Positions 1-8,800 of a stretch of 64,000 bases of DNA are shown here, in pieces. The DNA lies in NCBI RefSeq assembly GCF_030252425.1, contig NZ_CP126994.1, positions 2,785,001 through 2,849,000 of the forward strand. The letters are read 5' to 3'. How positions within the stretch are numbered: the first letter of the stretch is position 1; every line of letters begins with the position of its first letter. This DNA is from Acidisoma sp. PAMC 29798 (GTDB taxonomy: Bacteria > Pseudomonadota > Alphaproteobacteria > Acetobacterales > Acetobacteraceae). The notes below the pieces were generated by a model that ran no database searches, was not told where the DNA came from, and saw only the letters and a program-made list of their open reading frames with translations. Position numbers and translations under genes: made by a program.

Positions 1-334
1 GTGGCGCCGCGTGAGTCATGGCGGCGAGAATCGCCTCCGCCACCGCGCCCGCCACCGCCGCCATAGGCGTGATGAAGCCGTACCGCGCCAGAGGTTCAAC
101 GGCGGCGCGCATGGTGCGGGCAATCTCGCCACGCGGCTGGGGCGCATGGGAAGCACGTAGAAGATGCAGTTCCTCGCAGAGTGCATCGAGGACCGTCGCG
201 AAATGTGTCGTGGCCGCGCGATAGGCCGTATCCACATCGCCCTCGGCGAAGACGATGAGATCGATTGGGCCGTCTTGCAGATGCAGCCGCCCATTCGGCA
301 GGATGCACGCGGTTGCTCTCACAACGGCGCCCAT
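1..334 (-). CDS. UPF0280 family protein (3' part lies outside the window)
   Basis: Reading leftward from the ATG at 334, the protein begins MGAVVRATACILPNG and continues through GPIDLIVFAEGDVDTAYRAA to FITPMAAVAGAVAEAIL. This matches the conserved N-terminal half of the UPF0280 family, which is classed with the ApbE superfamily and has no settled function. The window edge cuts the gene after about 111 residues. Its start overlaps the last 16 bases of the 6-hydroxynicotinate reductase-like gene, so the two are probably translationally coupled and it is the last visible gene of the nic operon. A role in maturing or assisting the flavin/Fe-S reductase next door is inference only. Confidence 0.75.
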   Translation of the reverse strand, partial: MGAVVRATACILPNGRLHLQDGPIDLIVFAEGDVDTAYRAATTHFATVLDALCEELHLLRASHAPQPRGEIARTMRAAVEPLARYGFITPMAAVAGAVAEAILAAMTHAAP

Positions 335-1797
335 GGCCAAGGGTTTTCCGCTGCCCCCGTGACCCGGCGATGCGGCGCATTCGGATCGAGCGAGGCCAAG
401 GGCCGCACGTGATCCATGTAGCCGCCCATGGCCTTGTAGTCCGCCAGGGGCATGGTGAATTCGATCGGCGCCACCAGGGCGGGCGTCGGCACATAGCCGA
501 AGGCATTCTCCGGCAGTTTTGTCACATCCACCATGAAGGTGATTCCGCCGCCGGGCCAAAGATAAACCGGCGCCCCACCACTGGTGAGGCGCGTGACACC
601 CGTCGCCACGGCGCGTGTCAACCGCACGGGATTATCCGTCACACCCGCCCGCAGCGATCCGCCGGCGCCAGCGATAAACAGCACGCTGCATAGCGCAGGC
701 TCGCAATTCTCTGATATCCGCGCAACGGAGTCCTGAACCACCGGCGGCAATGGCATCGCCACTGGTCGCAGGGCCTCGTCCAACTCGTAATAGGCTGAAT
801 GCTCGCCGGTTGTGCTCACCATGAGCATGCGCAACCCGGGCCGCCCATGTTTCGCATCGAAAGGATCGAGGATAGACAGCGGATCGGTGATATCCGTGCC
901 GCCCCAGCCGGTACCGGGATGCGCCACCTGGAAATAGCGGCCGGGCGTGGAGCGGCGACCGCGCATGCGAATGCCCGTGGGCGGAATATCCAGCAGCTTG
1001 CCGGCCTGATGCTCTGACAAGACGCCGGTGATGTGGTCGTCCACGACCACGACTTCATCGACCTTGCCCAGCCATTGCGGCGCGAAGATGCCGATGGTGG
1101 CCGAACCGCAGCCGACACGCATGCGATCTTCCCGCACGCCATTCACCACGGGGGCATGCCCAGCCTGGACAATCACCGTCGCGCCATCATCGATGGTGAG
1201 TTGGACGGGCTTGCCGTTGGACAGATCCATCAGCGTCTCACAGGTGACGCGGCCTTCCTTCTTGCCGCCACCGGTCAGATGCCCGACACCGCCGAGGGAC
1301 AGCATCTGCGACCCGTATTCGGCGGTGGTGACATGGCCGACGGGTTCGCCCTGCGCGCGGATGACGGACCGCTCCGCCCCCAGATGCCGGTCGGTGTCGA
1401 TCTTCACCTTGACACCGCAATAACTGAAGATGCCCTCGGTCACGACGGTCACCATATCCACGCCATCGACTTCGGTGGAAACGATGAAGGGCGCCGGCTT
1501 ATAGTCCGGATAGGTTGTTCCGGCACCGATGGCGGTGATGAAGGTATCGGCGCCGCGCACAATGCGACCGTCCCAGGCGGCATCGCCCTGGAAGGTCACC
1601 AGCGCACCGCCCTGGCCGATCACACGGTCGAGCAGCACAAGAGGATCGACACGCACCAACTCGCCAGCTGCATTGGCGTAGCGGTCACAAGCGCCGGTGA
1701 GGCCGGGTCGGATATTGCACATGACCGGACAAGCATCGCAACGCACGTTGCCCGGTGGAATAACGACGTCGAGCGGTGGCGCGATGGTGTCTGACAT
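319..1797 (-). CDS. 6-hydroxynicotinate reductase-like iron-sulfur protein
   Basis: The 492-aa protein has an N-terminal cysteine cluster, C20-x2-C23-x3-C27-x9-C37 (CDACPVMC...GACDRY), suited to a 4Fe-4S centre. The rest resembles proteins annotated as 6-hydroxynicotinate reductase. In Eubacterium barkeri that enzyme reduces 6-hydroxynicotinate to 1,4,5,6-tetrahydro-6-oxonicotinate. The gene lies directly downstream of nicAB, whose product is 6-hydroxynicotinate, which supports the call. A Shine-Dalgarno AGGGA lies 8 bases before the ATG and overlaps the nicB stop region, so the genes form one operon. The cofactor set beyond the Fe-S cluster cannot be read from the sequence. Confidence 0.75.
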   Translation of the reverse strand: MSDTIAPPLDVVIPPGNVRCDACPVMCNIRPGLTGACDRYANAAGELVRVDPLVLLDRVIGQGGALVTFQGDAAWDGRIVRGADTFITAIGAGTTYPDYKPAPFIVSTEVDGVDMVTVVTEGIFSYCGVKVKIDTDRHLGAERSVIRAQGEPVGHVTTAEYGSQMLSLGGVGHLTGGGKKEGRVTCETLMDLSNGKPVQLTIDDGATVIVQAGHAPVVNGVREDRMRVGCGSATIGIFAPQWLGKVDEVVVVDDHITGVLSEHQAGKLLDIPPTGIRMRGRRSTPGRYFQVAHPGTGWGGTDITDPLSILDPFDAKHGRPGLRMLMVSTTGEHSAYYELDEALRPVAMPLPPVVQDSVARISENCEPALCSVLFIAGAGGSLRAGVTDNPVRLTRAVATGVTRLTSGGAPVYLWPGGGITFMVDVTKLPENAFGYVPTPALVAPIEFTMPLADYKAMGGYMDHVRPLASLDPNAPHRRVTGAAENPWPWAPL

Positions 1798-1806
1798 GAT
1801 GGTTCC

Positions 1807-4800
1807 CTAAGAACCCAGATGTGAAGAACGAAGTCTGGCGACGGTCTGTTCCAGCGCCGTCCAGGCCGGCTTGCCTGGCGCGTATTGGCGGCGCAGGAAA
1901 CCGGCGAGGTCGGCGACCTGCGCATCGTTCAACGTCTCTCTAAACGCCGGCATGGCACCGAGGTCCTTCAAGGCCGGCATCTGGATGCCTTCCAGAATAA
2001 CACGAATGAGATTATCCGGTTTCGCGCTGTGGATATTGCTATTGAGGGCAAGATTCGGACGCACCCCGATCTGCGGCGCGCCGCCGGCCTCATGACACAC
2101 GGCGCAGGCGCCCTGATACAAGCGCGCGCCGGACCCGCCCGAGGCGAGCATGGCACCACTGGTGTTTGCCGTAATATCGGCCAAAGACACGGCAGATTGA
2201 CTCTGCATTGAGGCCAGATAATGCGCCATGGCACGCAGATCGCTCTCCGGCAGGATCGCCATTTCCCGCACCACGGGGCCCATCGGCCCGGCGGCAGGAC
2301 CATGCAAGGGCGAAAAGCCGGTGCGGAAATAGGTGAACAGCTCCGCCTCGCTCCAAGGAATCGGCGCATGGGACAGGCTGGTCAGCGGCGGCGCCTCCCA
2401 ACCCTCAGCGACGCCACCACCGAGAGACCGCGTGGCGATTTCGGCGCCGAGGGCATTGCGCGGCGTATGGCAGCCGCCGCAATGGCCGAGCCCCTCGACA
2501 AGATAGGCGCCGCGATTCCACATCGGCGATTGCGTGGGATCGGATTGATAGGCGCCGGGCCGATGATACAGCGCATTCCAACCTGCCATCAGCGGCCGAA
2601 GGCTCATCGGAAAGGCGAGCGTGGTTTGCGGTGTCACCGAATGAACCGCCGGCTGCGTCATGAGATAGGCATAGATCGCCTGAAGGTCGTCATCGCTGGT
2701 GCGGGTGAAGCTCGTATAGGGAAAGGCGGGATAGAGATGTGCGCCGTCCCGGCTGATGCCCTCACGCATGGCGCGCTCAAACGCGGCGTAAGACCATGTG
2801 CCGATGCCGGTCGCCGCATCGGGCGTGATATTGCGCGTATAGACTTTGCCGAAAGGCGTCTCGATCGCCAACCCGCCTGCGAGAGACTCGGTGTGGCAGA
2901 CAGCGCAATCGCCGAGCGCGACGAGCATTTTGCCGCGTGCGATGGTGCTGGCGGAATACAGTGTCGGGTCCGCCGGCGCCACACGCTCCATCGCCGCGCG
3001 CCAGGGCATGGCGGTAATAGCGAGACCCAGCAGGCCGGCGGCACCCAGCCCTAACCCCCAGAAACGGCGCTTTCGCGGTGTGACGACGGGTGTTGTTTCG
3101 GCAATCAGTTCCGGCCGCGATGCCTGCAAGCCAGCGCGCACACGCTCCGGTGTAAATGGCAATTCCCGAAACCGCACGCCGGTGGCATCATAGATTGCAT
3201 TTGCAATGGCGGCGGCACTGGGAACGGAGGCCGATTCCCCCACGCCCAAGGGCGGTTGATCCGGGCGTGGGATCATCATGACATCGATCGGTGGCACTTC
3301 TGGGAAGGTGATGATGGGATAGCCGCCCCATTCCTTCGTCGCCACCGCCGTGGTCGTGAAGGTCACTTCTTCCTTCAGCACACGACTGACGGATTGAATG
3401 ACATTGCCGTGGATCTGGTGCTGAACCCCGGCGGGATTGATCATCAAGCCAGAATCCTGCCCCACCGTCACGCGCGTGACAGCGACATCGCCGGTGGCTT
3501 TATTGACTTCGACATCCGCGATCCAGGCCGACCAGGCGGCGCCATAACCGGGAAACTTGCTGTGCATGTAGAGCGCATAGGCAAAGCCCCGGCCGCGTAC
3601 CACATCGCCCTCGCCGCCCAGGCTGCCGGGCTCGGTATGCGGCACCCAATGGGCACGGTCAGCGAGCGCCTTAACGAGGTCGATGGCGCGCGCATCCTTC
3701 AAATAGCGCAAACGGTATTCCACGGGATCGACCCCGGCTTCGGCCGCTGCCTCATCGATCCAGGATTCATGGGCGAAGCTATTGGGGAGAGACGACACAC
3801 CGCGAAACCAGGAGGCGCGGACAATCGGCGCCATGTCATGCGCGGTGACACGGATATTCTCGTAATCGTAAGGCGGGATCGCCGTGCGGTCGCCCATTTC
3901 AAAGACCAACGGCACCGGTTTGATGCTGCCGGTCAGCAGCGCCGCCAAGATCGGCGCGCCATTGGACGGATAGCGCACGGAAAACGCGTAGCCGGCGACA
4001 TCGCCGGCATCGGTCAGGCCGCCGCGCACGTCCATGAGTTGCCCGGCCCCCTTCGGCTCCCAGGCATGTTCCTGCTCGCGCGTCAGTTGCACACGCACCG
4101 GCTTACCGACGGCGCGGGACAGCAGCGCCGCATCCGCACCCACATCATCGGCACAATTGCGGCCATAGCAGCCGGCCGCTTCCATGCGAATAATGTCGAT
4201 CGTCGCTTCGTCAATCTCCATGAGCCGTGCGAGATCGGCGCGCAGTACATGGGGATTCTGCGTGCCGGACCAAACCCGCATGCCATCCGACCGCCAATCC
4301 GCCACGGAACAGGACGGCCCGATGGAGCCGTGAAGCTGATACGGCCAGACATAGGTTCGGTCCATCGCGGTCGGGGCAGCGGCCAAAGCACCATCGACGT
4401 CACCGCGATCGAGCAGCAGGCGCGGCGTGCTCGGGTTGGCGCGCAGTGCCGTTGCGATATCGCCGAGATCGGGCAGATGCGGCACCGGCTTCCAGGACAC
4501 GCCCAGGCGTTGCGCGGCCAAAGCCGCCTGCTCCTCTCGCTCGGCGACGACACCGATGAAATCGCCGATGACAACCACCGCGAGCATACCCGGAATGTCA
4601 CTGATCGAAGATTCGTCAACGGCGATCAGGCTGGTGCCGACGAAATCGCCGCTATCGATGCCACCGTAGGGTGGGCGCACGACGCGGCCATGCACCATAC
4701 CGGGCATCCGCATATCATGCACATACACCAAGCCGCCGGTGGCTTTGGCGGGAAGATCGATGCGCGGCACGGATGTTCCGACGACGCGATAGCTGTCCAC

Positions 4801-5268
4801 CGGTCGCAAGGGCGCATCGCCCGCAATGCGCACCACGATGCGCTCATCGGAAACAAGATCGCCATAGCTCAGGGCACGGTTATCGGGCGGTGGCGCGACG
4901 ACCATGCCGTTATCCATGCGCAGATCTGTCTCAGCCAACGACAGGCGCTCCGCCGCGCGAGTCAGCAGCACCTGCCGCGCCGTTGCCGCCGCGCGGCGCA
5001 AAGGTACAGCGGTGATCTGGATGGTTTCGCTCGCGATGGTCGCGCCCTGGTTCGGCGTACGGTCCGGGTCGCCCAGCACGACTCTCACGCGATCAAAAGC
5101 AATCTCCAATTCCTCGGCCACGATCTGGCCGAGCGCCGTGCCGATGCCGGTGCCGAGATCGACATGGCCATTATAGGCCGTGACGCTGCCATCCGGCGCG
5201 ACCATGACAAAGGTCTCGACGCCATCTGGCACGTCACGCACCACGAACAACCCATGAGACTCGTTCAT
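1807..5268 (-). CDS. nicB: Nicotinate dehydrogenase large subunit: molybdopterin domain fused to a tri-haem cytochrome c
   Basis: The protein has 1153 aa. Residues 1 to about 740 form a xanthine-dehydrogenase-type molybdopterin subunit; the catalytic Glu lies in GVGESASVP near residue 678. After a hydrophobic anchor (GLGLGAAGLLGLAIT) come three c-type haem motifs, CAVCH near 788, CGGCH near 930 and CAVCH near 1054. This layout matches NicB of the Pseudomonas putida NicAB enzyme, which hydroxylates nicotinate at C6 and passes electrons to the respiratory chain through its cytochrome domains. I chose the ATG at 5268 because it overlaps the nicA stop (ATGA); an upstream extension of the frame runs into nicA. 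Covalent haem attachment implies the C-terminal part is periplasmic. Confidence 0.9.
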   Translation of the reverse strand: MNESHGLFVVRDVPDGVETFVMVAPDGSVTAYNGHVDLGTGIGTALGQIVAEELEIAFDRVRVVLGDPDRTPNQGATIASETIQITAVPLRRAAATARQVLLTRAAERLSLAETDLRMDNGMVVAPPPDNRALSYGDLVSDERIVVRIAGDAPLRPVDSYRVVGTSVPRIDLPAKATGGLVYVHDMRMPGMVHGRVVRPPYGGIDSGDFVGTSLIAVDESSISDIPGMLAVVVIGDFIGVVAEREEQAALAAQRLGVSWKPVPHLPDLGDIATALRANPSTPRLLLDRGDVDGALAAAPTAMDRTYVWPYQLHGSIGPSCSVADWRSDGMRVWSGTQNPHVLRADLARLMEIDEATIDIIRMEAAGCYGRNCADDVGADAALLSRAVGKPVRVQLTREQEHAWEPKGAGQLMDVRGGLTDAGDVAGYAFSVRYPSNGAPILAALLTGSIKPVPLVFEMGDRTAIPPYDYENIRVTAHDMAPIVRASWFRGVSSLPNSFAHESWIDEAAAEAGVDPVEYRLRYLKDARAIDLVKALADRAHWVPHTEPGSLGGEGDVVRGRGFAYALYMHSKFPGYGAAWSAWIADVEVNKATGDVAVTRVTVGQDSGLMINPAGVQHQIHGNVIQSVSRVLKEEVTFTTTAVATKEWGGYPIITFPEVPPIDVMMIPRPDQPPLGVGESASVPSAAAIANAIYDATGVRFRELPFTPERVRAGLQASRPELIAETTPVVTPRKRRFWGLGLGAAGLLGLAITAMPWRAAMERVAPADPTLYSASTIARGKMLVALGDCAVCHTESLAGGLAIETPFGKVYTRNITPDAATGIGTWSYAAFERAMREGISRDGAHLYPAFPYTSFTRTSDDDLQAIYAYLMTQPAVHSVTPQTTLAFPMSLRPLMAGWNALYHRPGAYQSDPTQSPMWNRGAYLVEGLGHCGGCHTPRNALGAEIATRSLGGGVAEGWEAPPLTSLSHAPIPWSEAELFTYFRTGFSPLHGPAAGPMGPVVREMAILPESDLRAMAHYLASMQSQSAVSLADITANTSGAMLASGGSGARLYQGACAVCHEAGGAPQIGVRPNLALNSNIHSAKPDNLIRVILEGIQMPALKDLGAMPAFRETLNDAQVADLAGFLRRQYAPGKPAWTALEQTVARLRSSHLGS

Positions 5269-5729
5269 AGTGGTGCCGCCGCACGCATGGCCGCGCGCAT
5301 GATTTCGACATGCGCACCGCAACGGCAAAGATTGTAGCGTAGGGCTTCGCGCATCGCCGTTTCGTCGGGATGCGGATCACGCCGCAGCAGGGCAGTGACC
5401 GCAATGATCATGCCGTTGAGGCAATAGCCGCATTGCGCGCCCTGTTCGGCGATGAAGGCCGCCTGCACCGCACTCGGCGCCTCCATGTTTCCCAACCCCT
5501 CCAGCGTCGTAACCTCCCGATCTTCGGCGAGGGCGGCCGGCAGGCAGCAGCTCCGCGCCGTCATGCCGTCGATCAGCACCGTGCAGGCGCCGCACTCCCC
5601 CAGGCCACAGCCGTATTTGGGTCCGTTCAGTGCGAGGTCGTTCCGCAGGATAAACAGCAGCGGCGTCTGCGGCTCAATCTCCAGCACATGGGCGCGGCCG
5701 TTCACGCGGAGGGTGACGGGTCGGGTCAT
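5265..5729 (-). CDS. nicA: Nicotinate dehydrogenase small subunit, 2x[2Fe-2S]
   Basis: With the start at 5729 the protein has 154 aa, close to NicA of Pseudomonas. It carries both clusters of the xanthine-dehydrogenase small-subunit family: C41, C46, C49 and C61 (plant-type ferredoxin fold) and C100, C103, C135 and C137 (CGYC...CRC). It relays electrons from the Mo site of NicB. The frame is open to an ATG at 5765, but the predicted nicA -10 element lies at 5761-5766, which would put that ATG upstream of the transcript start. MTRPVTLRVNG at 5729 is therefore preferred. The stop overlaps the nicB ATG. Confidence 0.88.
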   Translation of the reverse strand: MTRPVTLRVNGRAHVLEIEPQTPLLFILRNDLALNGPKYGCGLGECGACTVLIDGMTARSCCLPAALAEDREVTTLEGLGNMEAPSAVQAAFIAEQGAQCGYCLNGMIIAVTALLRRDPHPDETAMREALRYNLCRCGAHVEIMRAAMRAAAPL

Positions 5730-5746
5730 CTCGGCAGCGATATTCC

Positions 5747-5766
5747 TTTGTGTGCATACGATCATG
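5747..5766 (-). promoter_or_regulatory. Operator-like site at the nicA promoter
   Basis: The plus strand reads TTTGTGTGCATACGATCATG. A second copy in inverted orientation lies at 5830-5849 with 16 of 20 matches. This copy begins on the predicted nicA -10 and runs over the expected transcription start, the position of a repressor site. The core TGTGCATAC resembles sites of GntR-type regulators, but no regulator gene is adjacent. Confidence 0.5.
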
Positions 5767-5790
5767 TTGCCCAGCCGACCGGCCTGTCAA
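5761..5790 (-). promoter_or_regulatory. Predicted nicAB promoter
   Basis: On the minus strand a perfect -35 TTGACA (5790 to 5785) is followed after 18 bases by CATGAT (5766 to 5761), a 4 of 6 match to the -10 consensus. The placement is supported by the operator-like copy that overlaps the -10, mirroring the arrangement at the divergent promoter. Prediction by eye only. Confidence 0.4.
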
Positions 5791-5807
5791 CGAGAATCGG
5801 ATAATCC

Positions 5808-5835
5808 TTTACGACCGAGCCAAGCCTGTCATAAT
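5808..5835 (+). promoter_or_regulatory. Predicted promoter of the hydantoinase/oxoprolinase gene
   Basis: TTTACG (5808-5813) and CATAAT (5830-5835) are separated by 16 bases and match the -35 and -10 consensus at 4 of 6 and 5 of 6 positions. The ATG of the downstream gene is 33 bases past the -10. The second operator-like copy starts on this -10. Confidence 0.4.
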
Positions 5836-5849
5836 CATGTGCATACAAA
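5830..5849 (+). promoter_or_regulatory. Second copy of the nic operator-like site
   Basis: CATAATCATGTGCATACAAA, read in reverse complement, matches the copy at 5747-5766 in 16 of 20 positions. It covers the region from the -10 to just past the predicted transcription start of the rightward gene. Two copies with the same geometry to two divergent promoters suggest shared control by one regulator. Confidence 0.5.
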
Positions 5850-5867
5850 CGATTTGGAGCCCTGCCG

Positions 5868-8800
5868 ATGAGCCGACGCGTGGCCGGAATCGATGTCGGT
5901 GGCACCTTCACCGACGTGCTGCTGTTTGATGAGGATGCAAGCGGCGGCCGTGTGCATTTCGCCAAGGTGCCGACCACGACAGCCAATCAGGCCGAGGGCG
6001 TGCTCGCCGGCATTCGCGCCACGGGGGCGACGGCGGCGGATCTCGACCTCATCATCCACGGCACCACGGTCACCACCAATGCGGTGCTGGAGCGGAAAGT
6101 CGCCCGCGTCGGCCTGATCACCACCATGGGCTTTCGCGACACTCTGGAAATCGGCAGGCGGACCCGCCCCAACCCTTACGGCATGGTCGGCGTCTTCGAG
6201 CCGCTGGTGCCCCGCGACCTGCGCCTGGAAGTGCCGGAGCGGATGAATGCCTCCGGCGAGGTCGTCACGGCGCTGGATGACGCCGCCGTGCTCAATGCCG
6301 TGCGGCAGTTGCGCGATGCCGGCTGTGAGGCGCTGGTCATTCATTTCCTTCATTCCTACGCCAATCCTGCGCATGAGCTGGCAGCTGGCCTTATCGCCGC
6401 TGCGCATTGGCCCAATGCCTACATCACGCTCGGCCATGCGCTGCTGTCGGAATATCGGGAATATGAGCGTGGCACGACGGCCTCTGTGAATGCCGCCGTG
6501 CAGCCGGTGCTCGACCGTTATCTGGAGCGGCTGACGGAAGGCCTGCGGCAGGATGGCTTTCGCCATGATCTGCTCGTCATGAATGGCAATGGCGGCACCA
6601 TCGCGGCCCCCCTCGCGGCACGCGAAGCGGCCAAGACCGTCATGTCCGGCCCGGCCTCTGGCGTGATCGCTGCCGCCGCGACGCTGACGCAATCGGGCGT
6701 CGGCGATGCGGTTACCTATGACATGGGCGGCACGTCCAGCGACGTCGCGCTGATCAGCGGCGGATTGCCGGAAGTCTCCGCCGAACTCACCATCGATTAC
6801 GGCTTGCCCATTCATGTGCCGATGGTCGATGTGCGCACAATCGGCGCGGGCGGCGGTTCCATCGCCTGGCTCGATGCCGCCGGCATGCTGCGCGTCGGGC
6901 CGCATAGCGCAGGCTCCACGCCCGGTCCCATCTGCTATGGGCGCGGCGGCACGCGGCCCACGATCACCGATGCAAACCTCGTGCTCGGCCGGCTTGATCC
7001 CGCAAAACTCACCATCACCGGCGCGCGTGTCACCGTCGATGATGTGCGGGCCATCTTCGAGGCGGTGCTCGCCAAACCGCTCGGCCTCACCGTCGATGAA
7101 GCCGCCGCCGCCGTCATTGCCCTCGGCAATGTCCATATGGCCGGCGCCATTCGCATGGTGTCCCTGTCGCGCGGGCGCGACCCGCGTGCGCTGACGCTGT
7201 TTGCGTTCGGCGGTGCCGGTCCGCTGCATGCCGTGGCCCTTGCGGCCGACCTGGGTATTCCTGAGGTGCTGATCCCCGCGCGGCCGGGTTTGACCAATGC
7301 GCTTGGTTGTCTCGTCGCCGATTTGCGCCAGGATTTCGTCAATACGCTCAATGTGCCGCTGGACCAGGCCGATATGGCGGAGGTGCATCGCGTCCTCGCC
7401 GATCAGGTGCGGCGGGGCCTTGCCGTCAATGCCGCGCAGCAGAGCGAGATTCAGCAGACGGAGGTCCGCCATTCGGCGGATATGCAGTTCCGGGGCCAGA
7501 CACATCTGATCCGCGTGGCGATCCCCAACGCCGAGATCACGCGCGAGGCGTTGCAGAGCCTGTTCGAGGAGGCGTATTTCGCGCGCTTCGACATTCGCAT
7601 GCCGGAAATCCGTGCCACGCTGGTCAATCTGAATACCTCAGTGACCGGTCATCGCACGCCGTTTCCAGTCGCCTCTCTGCTCGATCCGGCGGCCCGTGCC
7701 GCCACGCTTGAGCAAGCAAAGACCGGCACGCGGCGCGTTTTCGCGGCCGGCGCCTGGGCGGAAACGCCGGTCTATTGGCGCGATTCTCTGCCGCTGGATG
7801 CGGTGCTGACGGGGCCGGCCATCATCGAGCAGTCGGACACCACGAGTTTCATTGAACCGGGTGCCACGCTGCGGATCGATGCCATCGGCAACCTTCGTGT
7901 CCAAACCAATGGCGCGGTGACACTGGCGCGCGGCGGCGGCACCGATCCCTTGGCCCTGGCGGTGATCGAGGCCGGGCTGCAGCAGGTCTGCAATGAGATG
8001 GATCTCGCCTTCTCGCGCTCGGCCTTCTCGCCGGTCATCGCCGAAGCCGATGACCGGTCGGACGGGATCTATGACGCCGAAACCGGGGCTTTGATCGCGC
8101 AAGGCGAACTCGGCCTGCCCGTCTTCGTGGGCGTGATGCAATATTCTACGGGCGAGATCATTCGACTCATTCGCGAAGGTGAAGTCGGCGCACCCGAGCC
8201 GGGCGATATCTATATCGTCAATGACCCCTATCTCGGCGGCACGCATCTGATGGATGTGCGCTTCGCCATGCCCTTCTTCCATGACGGGAAACTGGTCTGC
8301 TGGTTGCAGAATACCGGCCATTGGCCGGATACGGGCGGCATGACGCCGGGCGGATTTTCGGCCCATGCGACCGAGGTCGAGCAGGAAGGGCTGCGGCTAC
8401 CACCGGTCAAACTCTTTAAGAAAGGAAATATCGATCGCGAAATCCTGTCGATCATCAACTCCAATATTCGGGTGGCCGATCAGCGCATCGGCGATATCAA
8501 GGCGCAGGTGTCCGCCCTCAAAATTGGCGAGCGCCGCTTGCGCGAGGTTCTGGCGCGCTACGGTCTGCCGGTTGTGCAGACCGTCATCGCCGAGATGAAG
8601 ACGCGCGCCTCCAACCTCATGCGCGCCAAGCTCACCGGCATTCCCGACGGCGTCTATGACAGCGAGGCCTTCGTCGATTCGGATGGCGTGGTCAACGAAC
8701 CGCTGCGCATCGCCCTGACGATGACCAAGGCGGAGGGTGTGCTGACCTTCGACTTTTCGAAATCCTCCCTGCCCTGTCGGGGGCCGATGAATTCGGTCTT

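Noticed and set aside
3256-5337. Plus-strand ORF of 693 codons opposite nicB
   Set aside because: It is the His/Arg/Gly-rich mirror of a well-supported gene, has no recognisable domain, and is expected from high GC content.
5835-7505. Minus-strand ORF of 556 codons inside the oxoprolinase-type gene
   Set aside because: It has low-complexity, His/Gly/Arg-rich composition with no motif, antisense to a clear protein family.
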